From Syngnathus acus (taxonomy: Eukaryota; Chordata; Actinopteri; Syngnathiformes; Syngnathidae), in NCBI RefSeq assembly GCF_901709675.1, contig NC_051098.1, positions 12,243,918 to 12,307,917 of the forward strand: a stretch of 64,000 nucleotides of DNA, read 5' to 3'. The notes below the pieces were generated by a model, which saw nothing but the letters and a program-made list of their open reading frames with translations, ran no database searches and was not told the DNA's origin. Position 1 is the stretch's first letter; each line of letters begins with the position of its first letter. Of the stretch, positions 1-16,501 are shown in pieces. The position numbers were made by a program, and so were the translations under genes.

Positions 1-141
1 AAGCTAAAATAATAATGATGATTGATGTGATGACGGTGAGTGACTACAAATGAAGGCGACACTGATGACAAGACTTCATTTTGAATTGTTCTACTGCGTT
101 GTTCACTGAATTGTGAAATGAATGAAAACAAATACGTGACT

Positions 142-175
<34 letters not shown>

Positions 176-450
176 CATCCACCAATCGCGACATCAATTC
201 ACTTCCCACATTATCTTATGTAACGAAAAAGACGTCAACAACAAGGCAGGCAAACCGGTTTCCAAAAATGCCTGGAATGGGGAAAACCAACACGCACACT
301 TAAGATGTAGGTAGAAAGCACAGAAGGCAATATTGCCTGTGAATATTCACTGTTGCTCTTTAAAAATTGATCTATCGCTTATTGGAGCGATACTTTTGCT
401 AAAGTCAAGCGAAGAGGGACGACAGCCAAGGGCTCACAAGGTCATCGGCT
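1..450. other. Non-coding start of window
   Basis: No gene is supported here. A run of about 29 A sits near 147-175. The stretch just before 451 would hold the 5' UTR and promoter of the small membrane-protein gene, but I see no clear TATA box. Confidence 0.4.
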
Positions 451-1082
451 ATGGGCAATCAAGGTAAGATGATTTTTTTTTTTTTTGGGCTGCGTGACGA
501 CATTGTGTGACTCTTTGTCGCAGTTCTTAGATGTTCAACAGGTTTTACAGTAATTTTGGATTATTGTTATACAGAATAGTGAATTTTGAACAGTGGATGA
601 TGAATGATGACACTAATTTGGTCTTACAATACAAATGCTCACTTTTTATTGACTGTCAGAGAGGTAACATTTTGTGTGTCTCCGTGTGTGTTGTCTCAGG
701 TAGTAGGGTAAACTCCACAGCGGTGGGGGTGGCTGTGGGTTTTTGCATCCTGGCCATCCTCTTCACCATCGCCATCGTGCAGTTCTGCTACAAGTACAAG
801 TGCAAATCGTGCAAAAACTGCTGCAAGAAAAAAAGTGAGTGAGGAGGACGCCATTCTCCTCCATTATGTTCTCTCAAGATCACCTCAAAAAGCTCCTTTT
901 GTTGTTGTTTTTTTAGAAGCCCCGCTGACGGACAGAGTCCTCACGTGAGTATATTGAATAAGTGAATAAGTGAAAATTCAATTTCGAAGTTAACGGATTG
1001 TTTTAAATTTTATTTCCACAGCACTGTCGGCTTAAAAAAAAAGTCGTCTTCACCTTTCACCATTAGTGGCTCCAAAAAATGA
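451..1082 (+). CDS. smim35: Small single-pass membrane protein, probable SMIM35 (4 coding exons)
   Basis: Four exons, 451-463, 700-834, 917-944 and 1022-1082, join in phase at GT-AG sites and give a 78-residue protein. The first exon encodes only four residues plus one base. A hydrophobic helix spans about residues 12-33. It is followed by a Cys/Lys-rich juxtamembrane stretch (five Cys among residues 34-46), a basic run near 47-50 and a short polar tail ending PFTISGSKK. There is no cleavable signal peptide. The Lys-rich side would face the cytosol by the positive-inside rule. The name rests mainly on position: the gene is next to il10ra, on the side away from tmprss13, and in the orientation I recall for human SMIM35. 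Function is unknown. It could instead be a fish-specific small membrane protein. Polyadenylation hexamers lie near 1275 and 1537. Confidence 0.55.
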
Positions 1083-2476
1083 CCTGTCACCTCTGTCATT
1101 GGAAAAAAAAAAAAAGAATCGCATATGTTTATAATATCGAGATTGATGTTTGAAGGGATTTTTCCTTAAAAATTCCGTGGACTCTTTGTGTCATGTGACC
1201 CAGTTGGACTGATGTTGCCTTGTACTGCAAACGCTACTGTATATAGACTTTCTGCCTGTATTAAAAATATGACAAATAAAAACAAAACAAATAAAAGAAA
1301 ACGGAATAACCACATTGGTAAGTTGTTCACCTCCAAATCTCACACATCTGCTGAAATTTTGACTGGTCATGGAACTATGACTCATAGCTTTTCTCATAAT
1401 ATGACTGCTCGGCTGATTAAAAAAAAAAAAAAAAAACACCTCCAAAGGTCATCTCCTTCTGTTTTTAACCATTGCAAAAAACAACTTTCTTTCTTTTGCA
1501 GCAAGTTTAATGCTAAAAACATTTTGAACTCTTACAAATAAAGTCGCATAAACATTTTAACTTTAAATGCAGAATAGAAACTTTGAAATAAGGACTTGAA
1601 AACATACACGCACACGCTCGCTTGTGCATTGAAAACAACCAAATAATTTCTCTACCTTTGGAAATGTCGCTAGCCTAATGCTAACACACAATACAAAACT
1701 CCATAGACAGGCTAATGAATAGCATCAGTGTTTTGATGCTATAACCTTTAAGCAATGGATATTTGAACACAAACCGTTGAACAACACATTTAGACGGGTA
1801 ATATAGCAACTCTCACAAGGGTATATTCTTTATCTTCTGCAAAAAGCAATTAATACTAGATTACTGCTTACTGAAGAGATTTGGCTGTCCAATGAAAAGA
1901 AGCAAATGTTTTATGCCTTAAATGGGCTGGAGATGTTGACTTCTGTGAAAACAAGTTGTTTCATGAAAGGGGAAATGATTTTGTCTCAGTCCACTTCTCA
2001 GTTTCTAATGGGGTATTTGGCTACAGAACCACAAATTGTGGTCATTTTCTTGTGTCATTACAGTGAAGACAATAAATAAATGCAATTTTAATTCACATGG
2101 CTTGTATTTAAGAAAAATAAATATTTCACACAAACAATAATGACACTGACACACTCTGACAGTTAGTCACATGTGACTACAAAATATCATTACATTTAAA
2201 AAAAAATTACATTTTAATCACATCACAAAAATAGTTCCCTGAAAAATATTTTCACTTCAAGCGTACTTCCCTTTCAGCAGATGCGATATTGGGTTCGATG
2301 GCACATTTACTTTTGCATTTCTTTCCTATAAGGATATTTTTGCTGTAACCACTTTTTTTTTCTTCACACACCCTTCCTCCCACAAACGATTTAGATACAC
2401 AAAAAGGAAAGGGACTATTATTCCCAAAGCAGCAGCTATTTTTCGTCAGCATATTTTGAAACACGTCTCAGGTGGC

Positions 2477-5194
2477 TCAATCGGTATCCAGTAAGTCGCA
2501 AAGTGAAATGGCCAAAGTGTTCGTGTTGAGGTCTATCCCTTGCGTCAGAGTTGTTAACAAAGGGAAACCCAATGTCGTTTCCGTCCGTGTCCTTGTATCA
2601 TTTAAAATGTCTTCCTTGCTCAGCAGGATTTTATGCTTTCGGATTGTTGTATCCTCGTGGACGATGCGTTTGAGGCACCAGGAGCACTGATCTGCCCCAG
2701 AGCAGATACATGACTGAGGCCCTGCCCGGTAGTCCAGGACCACTTCGGCCAAAACTGGACTGGGAAGGATCTGTTTCGACCTCTCGTCAAGGTGACTCTG
2801 TAGTGCGGGGCTCTGCCTGCGATAATTGTCAAACTGGGATCCGCTTTCCTGACCCATTGTGTTCACAGTCAAGGATTCCAATCGGGATCCGAGTCCCACC
2901 CCGCTTTCCTTCCACCTTGTCTGCATGGTGTCATCCTGATGGGGATACACCGTTTCTCCCATGCTCCCGCAACCACTATCATCTTGTCTCCTCTGTGGAC
3001 TTCTGTCTTGTTTTTCTGTAGCGTTGCACTCCATGCTAACGCCGCTGTCAACGCTTGCCCTGTCGTCCTGTTTCCTCAAAACGCGAAGTGTCCCCTTGTT
3101 CTGAGGAATTTCTGCAAAGTTTCTCACTTCTGTTCTGCTGCCAGTCAGGAACCAACCTTTGTCTGTGACCACTTCTATTGGGCCTTCTCCAAAAGTGAGT
3201 GGATGCCAGCCACGAACAGGGGATTTCTAAAAAGCGAGAAAAGACAATGAGCCTATTCAAATTGTGCCAAATATGATATTTTACTCTGTTCTGGTTTCTA
3301 ACTTGTGACCACTACAATACTTTTTTGTGAGGAGACATCATACCAGTCTCTGACAGAGGTTAGCCACCCCACTCCAACTTTCTCTGTGTGAATTGTGCGC
3401 GTTAAAGTGGCCATGACAGTGGACTATCCAAATGCAAGATGCATTTTTTTAAATGAAGCTATAGCTAGCTAGCTAGCTAGCTACTGCAATGGTGCTTCAA
3501 ATTCTTATATAGTGAGAGGAGACTCTCCTGCTCCTCACTCATTTTTATTAGGTCTAAAAGTGGCTACCTGGCATTAAACCGAGAGAATGTTTTCTGTTTG
3601 CGTACCAAAGCAGCAGGCATTTTCGCCGGACGTTTCAGGTGACAAAATAGACCGACAACCAAAATGGCCGCCACAGCCAACACGCCCAGAACCGTCAGGG
3701 ATGACACCGAAATTATGAACCATTCTGGAAAGAAACAATAATGGTTTAAATATTTGTCCCAACTACACTTTGCAGTACAAGATTCCATTACGCCATTAGC
3801 ATAACTCGAGATAGTAAAATAAACTGGAATAATAAACCAATTCATATCCTCAAAAGCATTTTTTCTACACAATCAATCAATTTGATGAAAAATGTATATT
3901 AAGGTCATTTGAAAAGAGCGAACAATGATAACGTTGCTTTCAAATGTTGATGATAGCGTGAGCTGTTGAGTTTATGTACTAGCGATGGAACAAGTTATAT
4001 TAAATTTTATTCTATAGTTTTGAACTTTTCTTTATAGTTTTAAAGCAGTAAAGAATATAACAGTGTTTGTTCATAATAACCATTTGTCAATAAAGATTCT
4101 ATAATTCTTTGCCATATTGTTTTGCTCACCTTGTTCTGGAAGCAGGAGGCATTGTTCTGGGGATAAATCGCTCTTGGACAAAGCGCCGTTTCCCTCCACC
4201 ATCATACTGACGCAGTATTCAACCCCCCACCGGAGAGAAGTGAAAGTTTTAGACCCCTGATCTTCATTATCTATCAGGTACGCCATTATTGGCTCCTGTA
4301 AGTTTAGAATGACAATATGGTCAATGCATCATTTTAGCAATCATTTCATCGATTAGTCCTTCAAAACTTACCTTGGCTTCCACTTTGCCAATTCTGTTTT
4401 TTTCTTCCAGCTTGATGATGTAGGTAACCCCATAAGGAAAGAGCTTTCTGAGGATAGGTTTTTGATGAACGTGGACTGTTATGGTGCTGGAGGTAGCGTA
4501 TAACGTGAAGGAAGGAGGTTGAAGCTTGCCTGTGAGGTAGGAAAAGAGGATATTTTTCATTGTTTTATTAATTAGTTCTTGTTTATATTTATTTATTTTT
4601 AAATATACCATAATGGAGCTTAACATACAAAAATATGGTGTGAACAAAAATGAATACAAAATAGTTTCTTACTTCCATTTGGGAGGAATTTCTTCACTGT
4701 CCACCCTGACTTGTTGGCTCCGTCAACTGTTTGGATCCGGACCTTATAGCCAGCTCCATAGTCACGTATGAGACCACTCAGGTGGCAGTAGGTATTTGTA
4801 ATATTTGTGCAGCTAAGCACCATGGCCCATTCACCAGCAAGCCTGATAGCACAAAACATATCTGTCAAGAACTGGACCCACCTAGATGTTGGTTGATTGT
4901 ATTTAGAGTGGAAAACATACTTTGCCATTTGCACATTGTACTTGAGGTCAGATGTGGTGTTTCGGGGTTGCTTCCAAAGAACGACCACCTCGCCATCCAG
5001 AACATTCACGGACAGTGCGTCAACCTGCGGGACGCCCACTCCTGTATTGCAAAGATAAAGCAGGAATCAACATTTTCATATTCCATCTCAAAATATAGAA
5101 GAGAAAGCAATATTATCACAAATGTGTTGTTACCTGACACAAAATTGATGATAGAAAGAAGCACAAGAGCAACAACAAGCCTCTTGTTGCTCAT
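2477..5194 (-). CDS. il10ra: Interleukin-10 receptor alpha chain (class II cytokine receptor, CRFB7-type)
   Basis: Seven exons on the minus strand: 5134-5194, 4921-5041, 4673-4842, 4372-4529, 4130-4295, 3606-3724 and 2477-3226. All phases agree and the product is 514 residues. Residues 1-21 are a signal peptide. Two fibronectin-III-like D1/D2 domains fill about 22-225, with the family-typical GYKVRIQTVDG strand. A helix spans about 228-253, and a box-1-like KMPAAL (260-265) resembles the JAK-binding KLPSVL of mammalian IL10RA. The long tail is one exon, as expected. It has two YXXQ STAT3-docking motifs (Y359 PHQ, Y400 RRQ) and two DSG motifs (SVDSGVS, QDDSGCG), which separates it from IFNGR1 and the IFN receptors. 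The role is ligand-binding chain for IL-10 at the cell surface. A start 33 bases upstream (5227) is possible, but the chosen one gives the better signal peptide. Confidence 0.88.
3462..3483. repeat. (TAGC)n microsatellite
   Basis: About five and a half tandem copies of the tetranucleotide, inside the last intron of il10ra. Confidence 0.8.
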
Positions 5195-6710
5195 AGTTAT
5201 TCCATGTACTTCCGCAGATGTCATCATTTATGTCCAAAGTGTCATCAGCCAAAACTTTTTGGATTGAATCCCTTATTCCGTGCACCATCGAGAACAATGG
5301 AACCAAACCATTTCCGAGACTCGGCTGCTCTGATGTGCCGCTTTTGGTCCTCAACGTGAGAAGATGAAGTGGAGGCAGCTCGCTTTTCAAAGAGCTCTTC
5401 AAAACTCTAACCGCTGAACATTCCTCCCCCTCGTCACGTGACCCATTTCCTGTTGTGACCTCACACACAGGTCCCAACAAGATTTTACCTTCCTCTTTTG
5501 CTTTTCCCTCTTCGGCAACGTTTATGACGTAAAGCACTTCTGCATATGGATTTCGCAGAACATTTAGGACTTCCCCTGTTCATCTTGTTTTCAATTGTCT
5601 TTCTCATGACCTATATATATATATAGAATTTAAATTTGACTCATTGATCAATGTTACAGTAGAAAGAAATGAGTCATATACTGCGCAAATGCAACAGATG
5701 GATAATTGTTGGTCAATAATATTATTTTGGTCCCTACTATCCATTTTGGTCAACACATTTGACGGATCATGGTGGGTCATCTTATTGGATTTTATTTTGG
5801 GCTTAAACTGATATTTTTTATGCAGCTTTATTAGTACAGTGTTCCCCCAGAAAGTTCATTGGGCAAGGGAAGCTCTCCCCCCAGTTTTTTTTTGCAATTC
5901 ACTTTAGAAGAAAAATAACTTTTACATCAAATGTCATCAACCTCAGTTTCCCCTTCGAGTTCTCACCTTTTTTTTTTCTGGGTCACGTGACAATTTTTTC
6001 GTTTCTTCCTCCGTGCAAACAAAGTGTAGAAAATGAAACTATTCGGAGGGCAAACTGAATCAACAAGTGCTGATGCTGCTAACCACTCTTGTTGCATCAG
6101 TATAATATCATGAAGGGCTGCAACTAACAATTATTTAAATAATCTAAATTATTCTTAAATTATAATAAATCTCAATTAATTTTGATATAATTTTAATTAA
6201 TTTGTTGATTAATCAATTATTGGAATAATTTTTTTTTTTAAATACTCTTGTTCTTTGGACTAGCCCTTATTCAGAATGAACCAATCACTTTCAAGCGCAC
6301 GTCAAATGGGACTGGACTCGCCACACACTTGCCACCATTTGCCTTGAATGAAACCAAGCTTGAACTTTGTTATGGCTATTTAATTTCAATTTGTTCACGG
6401 CTGTTTGAAAAAGACACTCGCTGACAGCTCAAGTGGTGTCTCACAATCAAGTTTCAGTCCATTGAAGCAGCTGTTGTGGTCTGCGGGAAACCGGTTGGGC
6501 AGGTGTGTGACCTGCTGGCCACGCCCACCTTGCATCAAGATGCAAAGTGGAGGTGTTTAGATGAAGGACAGTGACAGTCGCAGCAGAGTAAAGAAAAGGT
6601 GCTTTCTGACAGATGTGCCGAAGCTGCATTTTTCCATTTTTGGATGTGAGCGAGCTCCGCCCATGCGGTGACACCTCAACCCTCCACTCGTGTGACAATC
6701 ACTCATTCCG
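5195..6710. other. Intergenic region between il10ra and tmprss13
   Basis: No coding signal is seen. The two genes are divergent, so both promoters must lie here. A short (TA)n run lies near 5611-5627. The stretch 6120-6240 is strongly AT-rich with many AATTAAT-like words. A possible tmprss13 5' UTR runs up to 6710. Confidence 0.5.
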
Positions 6711-11515
<4,805 letters not shown>

Positions 11516-13528
11516 TGCCACCTTTCTACCTCATCTTCCTCCGTTGAGCACTGCACGGTGAAGGAGTCTTTTTAAACGAGCACGGAGGATAGCTTTGTGT
11601 ACAGCAGAAAATGGACGGACAGATTAAAGGTCGTATGGAGCGGCGGGGACGAGGCGCCGTCGCAATACCGAACACCGTGTTTACAGCTGTGTGACTGTTC
11701 CCACTTGATGCACTGATGACTTGTCTTGCATTCCTTCACTACTTCTGCCTTTTGTGTTTGCTTGTGTTCACACTGTCACTGGGGATTTTCTTTTCACCCA
11801 AATATTTTCCACATACGGCGGAGGCGCTACAGTTGGACGCCCTTGATCAATTGAGATGATGAGAAATAGAGAGGCTGCTTTGAGTTTAGAACTTGAAAGC
11901 AGGGTTTTGTTTTGTTTTTTAAATGAGGTTTTGCTGCGGTTTCAAAATTACAACGGTCAAATGCTTTCGGTGAGGTCTTCTTGCGCTCCACTTCGGCTCT
12001 CCATTGCTCCAGTTGGTGGCGTTCGGGTTCACCTGAATAATGAACAACGAGAGGCGAGTCAGAGAGGAGGTGCTCCGGTAAAATCTTTGGATTGGCCGCC
12101 ACCAGCATGTCAGCAAATGAGCAATCCAGCAGATGGTGCCACAGGACCAACATCTTGAAAAGTAAATCATTGATTTTGGGGGGAAAAAGGATGAAGCTGG
12201 CCCAAAAGACTTTGGCACAATGTGATGTGGCATAGAATGCAAGATGTTGTGTTGTGGCCAGCCTTTCAATCAAATCTTGATTAATGGCGAGCGACGGTGA
12301 ATGCTGAGTTGATGCTAGCGAGCTGCTGAATTGCTTTGTCCACTGTGTATTGCACGCACGCTCGTACTCGGGATGGCAAGTGCTGGGGCAGCAGGTGCGC
12401 CACCACGCAAGCCCAAACACAAGATCGAGCATCTAAATTATGCACAAGTTGCTTTTATCTACACACACACACCCCGTTTCTCTCCCCACCATCAACAAAC
12501 AGATACACCACACACAAAATACAGAAGTCAAAGGACTTGCGTATTGTGCCAAAACTAAATGAACTGATTGCTAAATCTTATTTAAAGCATCAGCAGTCTT
12601 TTCTTTTCTTGTCATAAATACATTTGGATTCAGCTTTTAGGGTTATGACTTTTAAAAAGCAGTACTTCTTCTCTGAAGTTGTGTCTCAACATGCAGAAAT
12701 GGTGTAAGTCAACCTTCTGAAAGCAAAGAGGAGGGGGGGGTGAGCGAATGACTCAGCAGAAGTGACATCGTCAAGCTAATTGCTATGAAGCACCGGTGGA
12801 CCTTGTTCAAGGTCTTCAGCTGTAATGGAGTGATTCTCACATAGCGAGGCGACCAATGTAGCTCATAAAAATCGAATTCGACGCCCGGCGTGAATGACTG
12901 TTTTTCATTTTGAAGCCAACTAAACATTTTTGGAGGGGGGGGTTGCAGTTGTCAACGCTTATATTTATGCAGCTAACAAAGCTAGCGTGCACTGTAATGA
13001 GACTCAACTCGCATTGTATTTGTATACAAATAAACTTCTGATTTAAATTTCATCATAAAGGATTTGGAAATGAATGTTTTCAGGTTGCCTAGCAAGAGCC
13101 TCGTGTTCACGGTTTCCACATCACAGGCAACTTCAGGCCACACAGCAATGAAATAATGGCAGCTCCCTGCTTTGGTTAGTCGTCCTGCCAATGGATGATG
13201 TGTGCGTGTGTATGTGTGTGTGTGCATTCAGGGAGAGAATAAAGTGGCAGTGAGCACGGTGAACCTCAGTGACGAGCGTTAAATCACATTAGTCACAGCG
13301 TCTTTAAATCGTGCTTTGCTTCCACTGGGTGACACTGTGCTAGGCTGAGGGGGGGTGGGGGGGGGTCATCTGTGGCTGGATGTGATGTGACGGACCAAAA
13401 AGATACACACCTGTAAGGAAATTGGAGCCTAAGAAAAAAAAAAAAAAAACACAAGAGCATCGCCTGACTGGGTTTCCGATCAAAGCTCAGCGTTTTCTCG
13501 TGGTTCTGCCCCTGAACACTACTGAGAG

Positions 13529-13848
13529 CACAGGTGTCGAACTCAAGGCCCGGGGGCCCGAAACGGCCCGCCACATCATTTTATGTGGCCCGCGAAGACA
13601 AATTGTGCATCAAATTCGTGTCATTACTAGAATCACAAATTGTGTTCACTTTTAATCATGTTTTTTTTAAATATTTGACCAGTTTTTACTCGTCTGATTT
13701 GAAAAAGAGTTGTCAGTTTGTTTTGTAGCTTTTACTGTATATAATATGAGGTGCTCATACATTTATTTGGGTTGACAGTCATAATGGCCCTCCGAAAGAA
13801 GCTAGGACTACAATATGCCCCGTGAAAAATTTCAGTTTGACACCCCTG
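13529..13848. mobile_element. Non-autonomous hAT-like DNA transposon (MITE)
   Basis: The left end CAGGTGTCGAACTC and the right end GTTTGACACCCCTG are inverted repeats of one another with two mismatches. The 8 bases before 13529 (ACTGAGAG) and after 13848 (ACTTAGAG) differ at one position, as expected for an 8-bp target duplication of the hAT superfamily. The interior has the CCCGGGGGCC and GGCCCGCCACATCATTTTATGTGGCCCGC words seen in pieces in a widespread vertebrate repeat. It has no coding capacity. Confidence 0.75.
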
Positions 13849-14694
13849 ACTTAGAGTTTGTTTTCACTGATACGCAGCCAATTTTCGGAATGATCGTTGA
13901 CCAATTGTATATTTTTTTTTCCAAATCGATAGCTGTGGACATAAAAGCAAGCGCGCACTTGGCGGCTACTTGACAACAAGGCTGTTTGTTCGCTCCACAG
14001 CACCTCTTGATTTAGGGATGGCGCCTGCCTCCGATTTGCATGCGGGCCTCGGGGGATGTGTAAAGATGTCAGCTTACGCGTGCAGGGCCACCAACTTCGC
14101 ACGAGGCTTCAATCAACCTGACGAATTTTGGAACACACGCCAATGCTGCCTTTCAGCTATTTGAAATATCCCTGGAAAATAGCAGCACCTAATCCCTCGA
14201 CGCCCCTGCTTTACCTCTGACCTTGACCATGATGTCCTCACGGTGCATTAATCCTCTGGGTGTGTTTCCATCACGTTGCAGCAAAGCATCCTCCTCATTA
14301 GTAGCGAGGACAGCATCCATCCCCCTGAAAGGAGATCTTTGCACATGCAGCTTCCCTTCATCATGTCCTCTTGTGTTTGCCGCCACTCTGTCTGTCCTCC
14401 ACCTTCCCGATCTCATGAGGGAAAGAAACAAAAAGCTTGTTTATCTGACTGGATCAGATAAGAGCAAATGAAACACCTAAAAAGCCGAGGGGGGAAAATG
14501 ACACGATGAGAACACGAGATAGTGGAAGGAAAAACCTTATGGTACCGACTGAATTGAACACAACACAAACATTAGAGAAGGGATGCGGCCAGTTGAAAAG
14601 GTACCACAAGGCCGATATTGGTTTGGAACTTCCGTCCTGGTTTGAGACCCCAATTTGAATCCCTCACCCAGTCTTGAAAAAGAACGTCTAGACC

Positions 14695-15010
14695 CTTGGG
14701 TTGGCCATCCTACATTAAAAGCCAAATTTGAGAGGAGGAAGAGGTACAGAAGCCTGCACTCCCGCACCACCAGACTCACCAACAGCTTCATACTGTTAGG
14801 ATCCTGAACTCTCTCCACCCTCGGCTGCATAACGTCCTGGCCTTTTGGGCCACGTTGGCTGCCTTGCACTACTCCACTTGCACTACTCCTCCTGTACTTT
14901 TGCGCTATATACTGACTGTCTGCTGTATGCACAGTTGCTCTTATTTATTCATTGTATGTGCCTTCTTGTTTTTACTTTTTGTATTGTTTACTTGACGACA
15001 AAAACAAAAC
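14695..15010 (+). mobile_element. 3' fragment of a LINE (L2/Rex-like non-LTR retrotransposon)
   Basis: A short frame reads RRRKRYRSLHSRTTRLTNSF, which resembles the C-terminal end of fish non-LTR retrotransposon polymerases. A TG-rich 3' UTR-like stretch follows (CTGTACTTTTGCGC, GTATTGTTTACTTG). It is heavily truncated at the 5' side. The family call is uncertain. Confidence 0.45.
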
Positions 15011-16353
15011 TTAAAGTGTTACTGCATCGGAAATAATGTCTAATCCTGCTTGATATTGCATTAACTGACTCCTGCAAAGCGTCATCCCGCGAGTATCTTA
15101 TGTGAAGGTCAATCAATTTGTTCTGGCATTATTGCATGCAGTGATATCCGCCAAGCTATTAAGTGAAAGAATAAGCATTGACTTTTATTGTGTGTTTTGT
15201 GTCACTTTGCCTCACCTACTGCTGTAAATCTCACATATCAGGCATTTGTCCTGGATTTTCTTTTTTTTTTAAACTCCATCCATGGTTTATTGCAATATCA
15301 ATAATATTAGATACAATCAGGACATTTGCACAAGCAACACGAGTAACAAATAAATGTACAAAACTACTTTTTGCTGGTGTAGGCTTCTTAAGTACTTTTT
15401 ATCTGCACTATTTTACTTTGTGAAAGCTCTCTTGAAATCCTAATTTAAAATTTGATCTAACCCTTACCTGACCCGAGCCTGACACCCACAGTATTAAATA
15501 TAAAATAGTAAAGAGGATGAAAAAAGTAAGCCTTCACTTGAGAACAGGAGCATCTGCCAGTCTTTTCAGATAAATTAATGATAGCAAGCCCAGAGGTGGG
15601 AGGAAGAAAAAAAAAAAAAGAGACTTGACTGTTCCATCACTGTGCAGCAATGTGGATCCAACATTTTAGATTTGTCGATTTATTTCCTGTCTTGAATCTT
15701 TTGGAGGACTTGATCCAGCGAGAAATGTACGTAATATTTAATATATATATATTATATTTAATATTTGTAATGTCAGCCAGTTAGAGCTAGCAGAATAAGG
15801 TAATAACTACACTCGAGTTTCTCACAACTCGATCGTGTTTTATTTCAGCAGTAATCAAAAAGAAGTAATTTGCGCCTCGTTAAAATCCACCTCTTAAGGC
15901 CTCCCTGCTGCAATTTGCTTTGCGCATTTGCGCTCGGCCTCTTTTATTCCGGCTGAGTGGGCACTAATGAACCCGGAAAGTAATGCCTCGCTTTTATTAT
16001 TACGCCTGGAGAGTCCTTGCCCCCCCCCTCCTCTTTCACAGCACATGACAAGCAGATGTTTGGGCGCTGGAGTTGTGCGATAATGCCTGTGAGATTTAGC
16101 GCTTTAATTCCCAGCTGTGTCATCGCTTCTCACGGCCACCAACGAGCGAGTCGACTCGAGGGACAAACGAAGAATTTGTCAAAAGATACATTGTAGCGCG
16201 TGTTTGCCATCCTGTAATTGTGTGCTGAAATGTCATAGTGATGCTAAATATAACCTGAAGTCATTTTCCCAGACGAGCGCACACGCATCAAAGTCATATG
16301 TATGCGTTCAAAGATTACTCATGCAGGCAAGCGGGATTAAAAAGCACATACAT

Positions 16354-16359
16354 TTTATT
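16354..16359 (-). promoter_or_regulatory. Candidate poly(A) signal of b3glct
   Basis: An AATAAA on the minus strand about 143 bp beyond the b3glct stop codon. Confidence 0.5.
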
Positions 16360-16501
16360 TAAAAATAGATTTGACAGCATAAACGGGGAGAACATTGCCC
16401 GTCCGTTTCCATCTGATACTGAACATATATAAATATTGGCAAGATGCAAGCTCAAAGCACACGTACGGCATTGTTGCTTGACCTTTTTTTCTTTTCTTAC
16501 T

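Larger units (their letters stand above)
11516..16353. other. Gene-free region between tmprss13 and b3glct
   Basis: Apart from two mobile-element remnants listed separately (13529-13848 and 14695-15010), I see no coding exon, RNA gene or strong motif. It contains poly-G and poly-A runs and a short (TG)n near 13201-13224. It is the boundary between the 11q23-like and 13q12-like synteny blocks. Confidence 0.5.

Noticed and set aside
2252-3260. Several overlapping open frames on both strands in the il10ra tail region
   Set aside because: They are shadows of the 750-bp last il10ra exon or fall in its 3' UTR.
4881-4920. Read-through of il10ra exon 2 into the following sequence, or a 39-bp intron ending at ATCTAG
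   Set aside because: An acceptor at 4843-4844 restores a typical D1 domain with a 78-bp intron. 39 bp is too short for a normal intron.
11827-12432. Minus-strand open frame of 201 codons downstream of tmprss13
   Set aside because: No recognisable domain, no splice context, and several rival frames of similar length overlap it.
14537-14932. Minus-strand open frame of 131 codons
   Set aside because: It runs antisense through a LINE tail on the plus strand.
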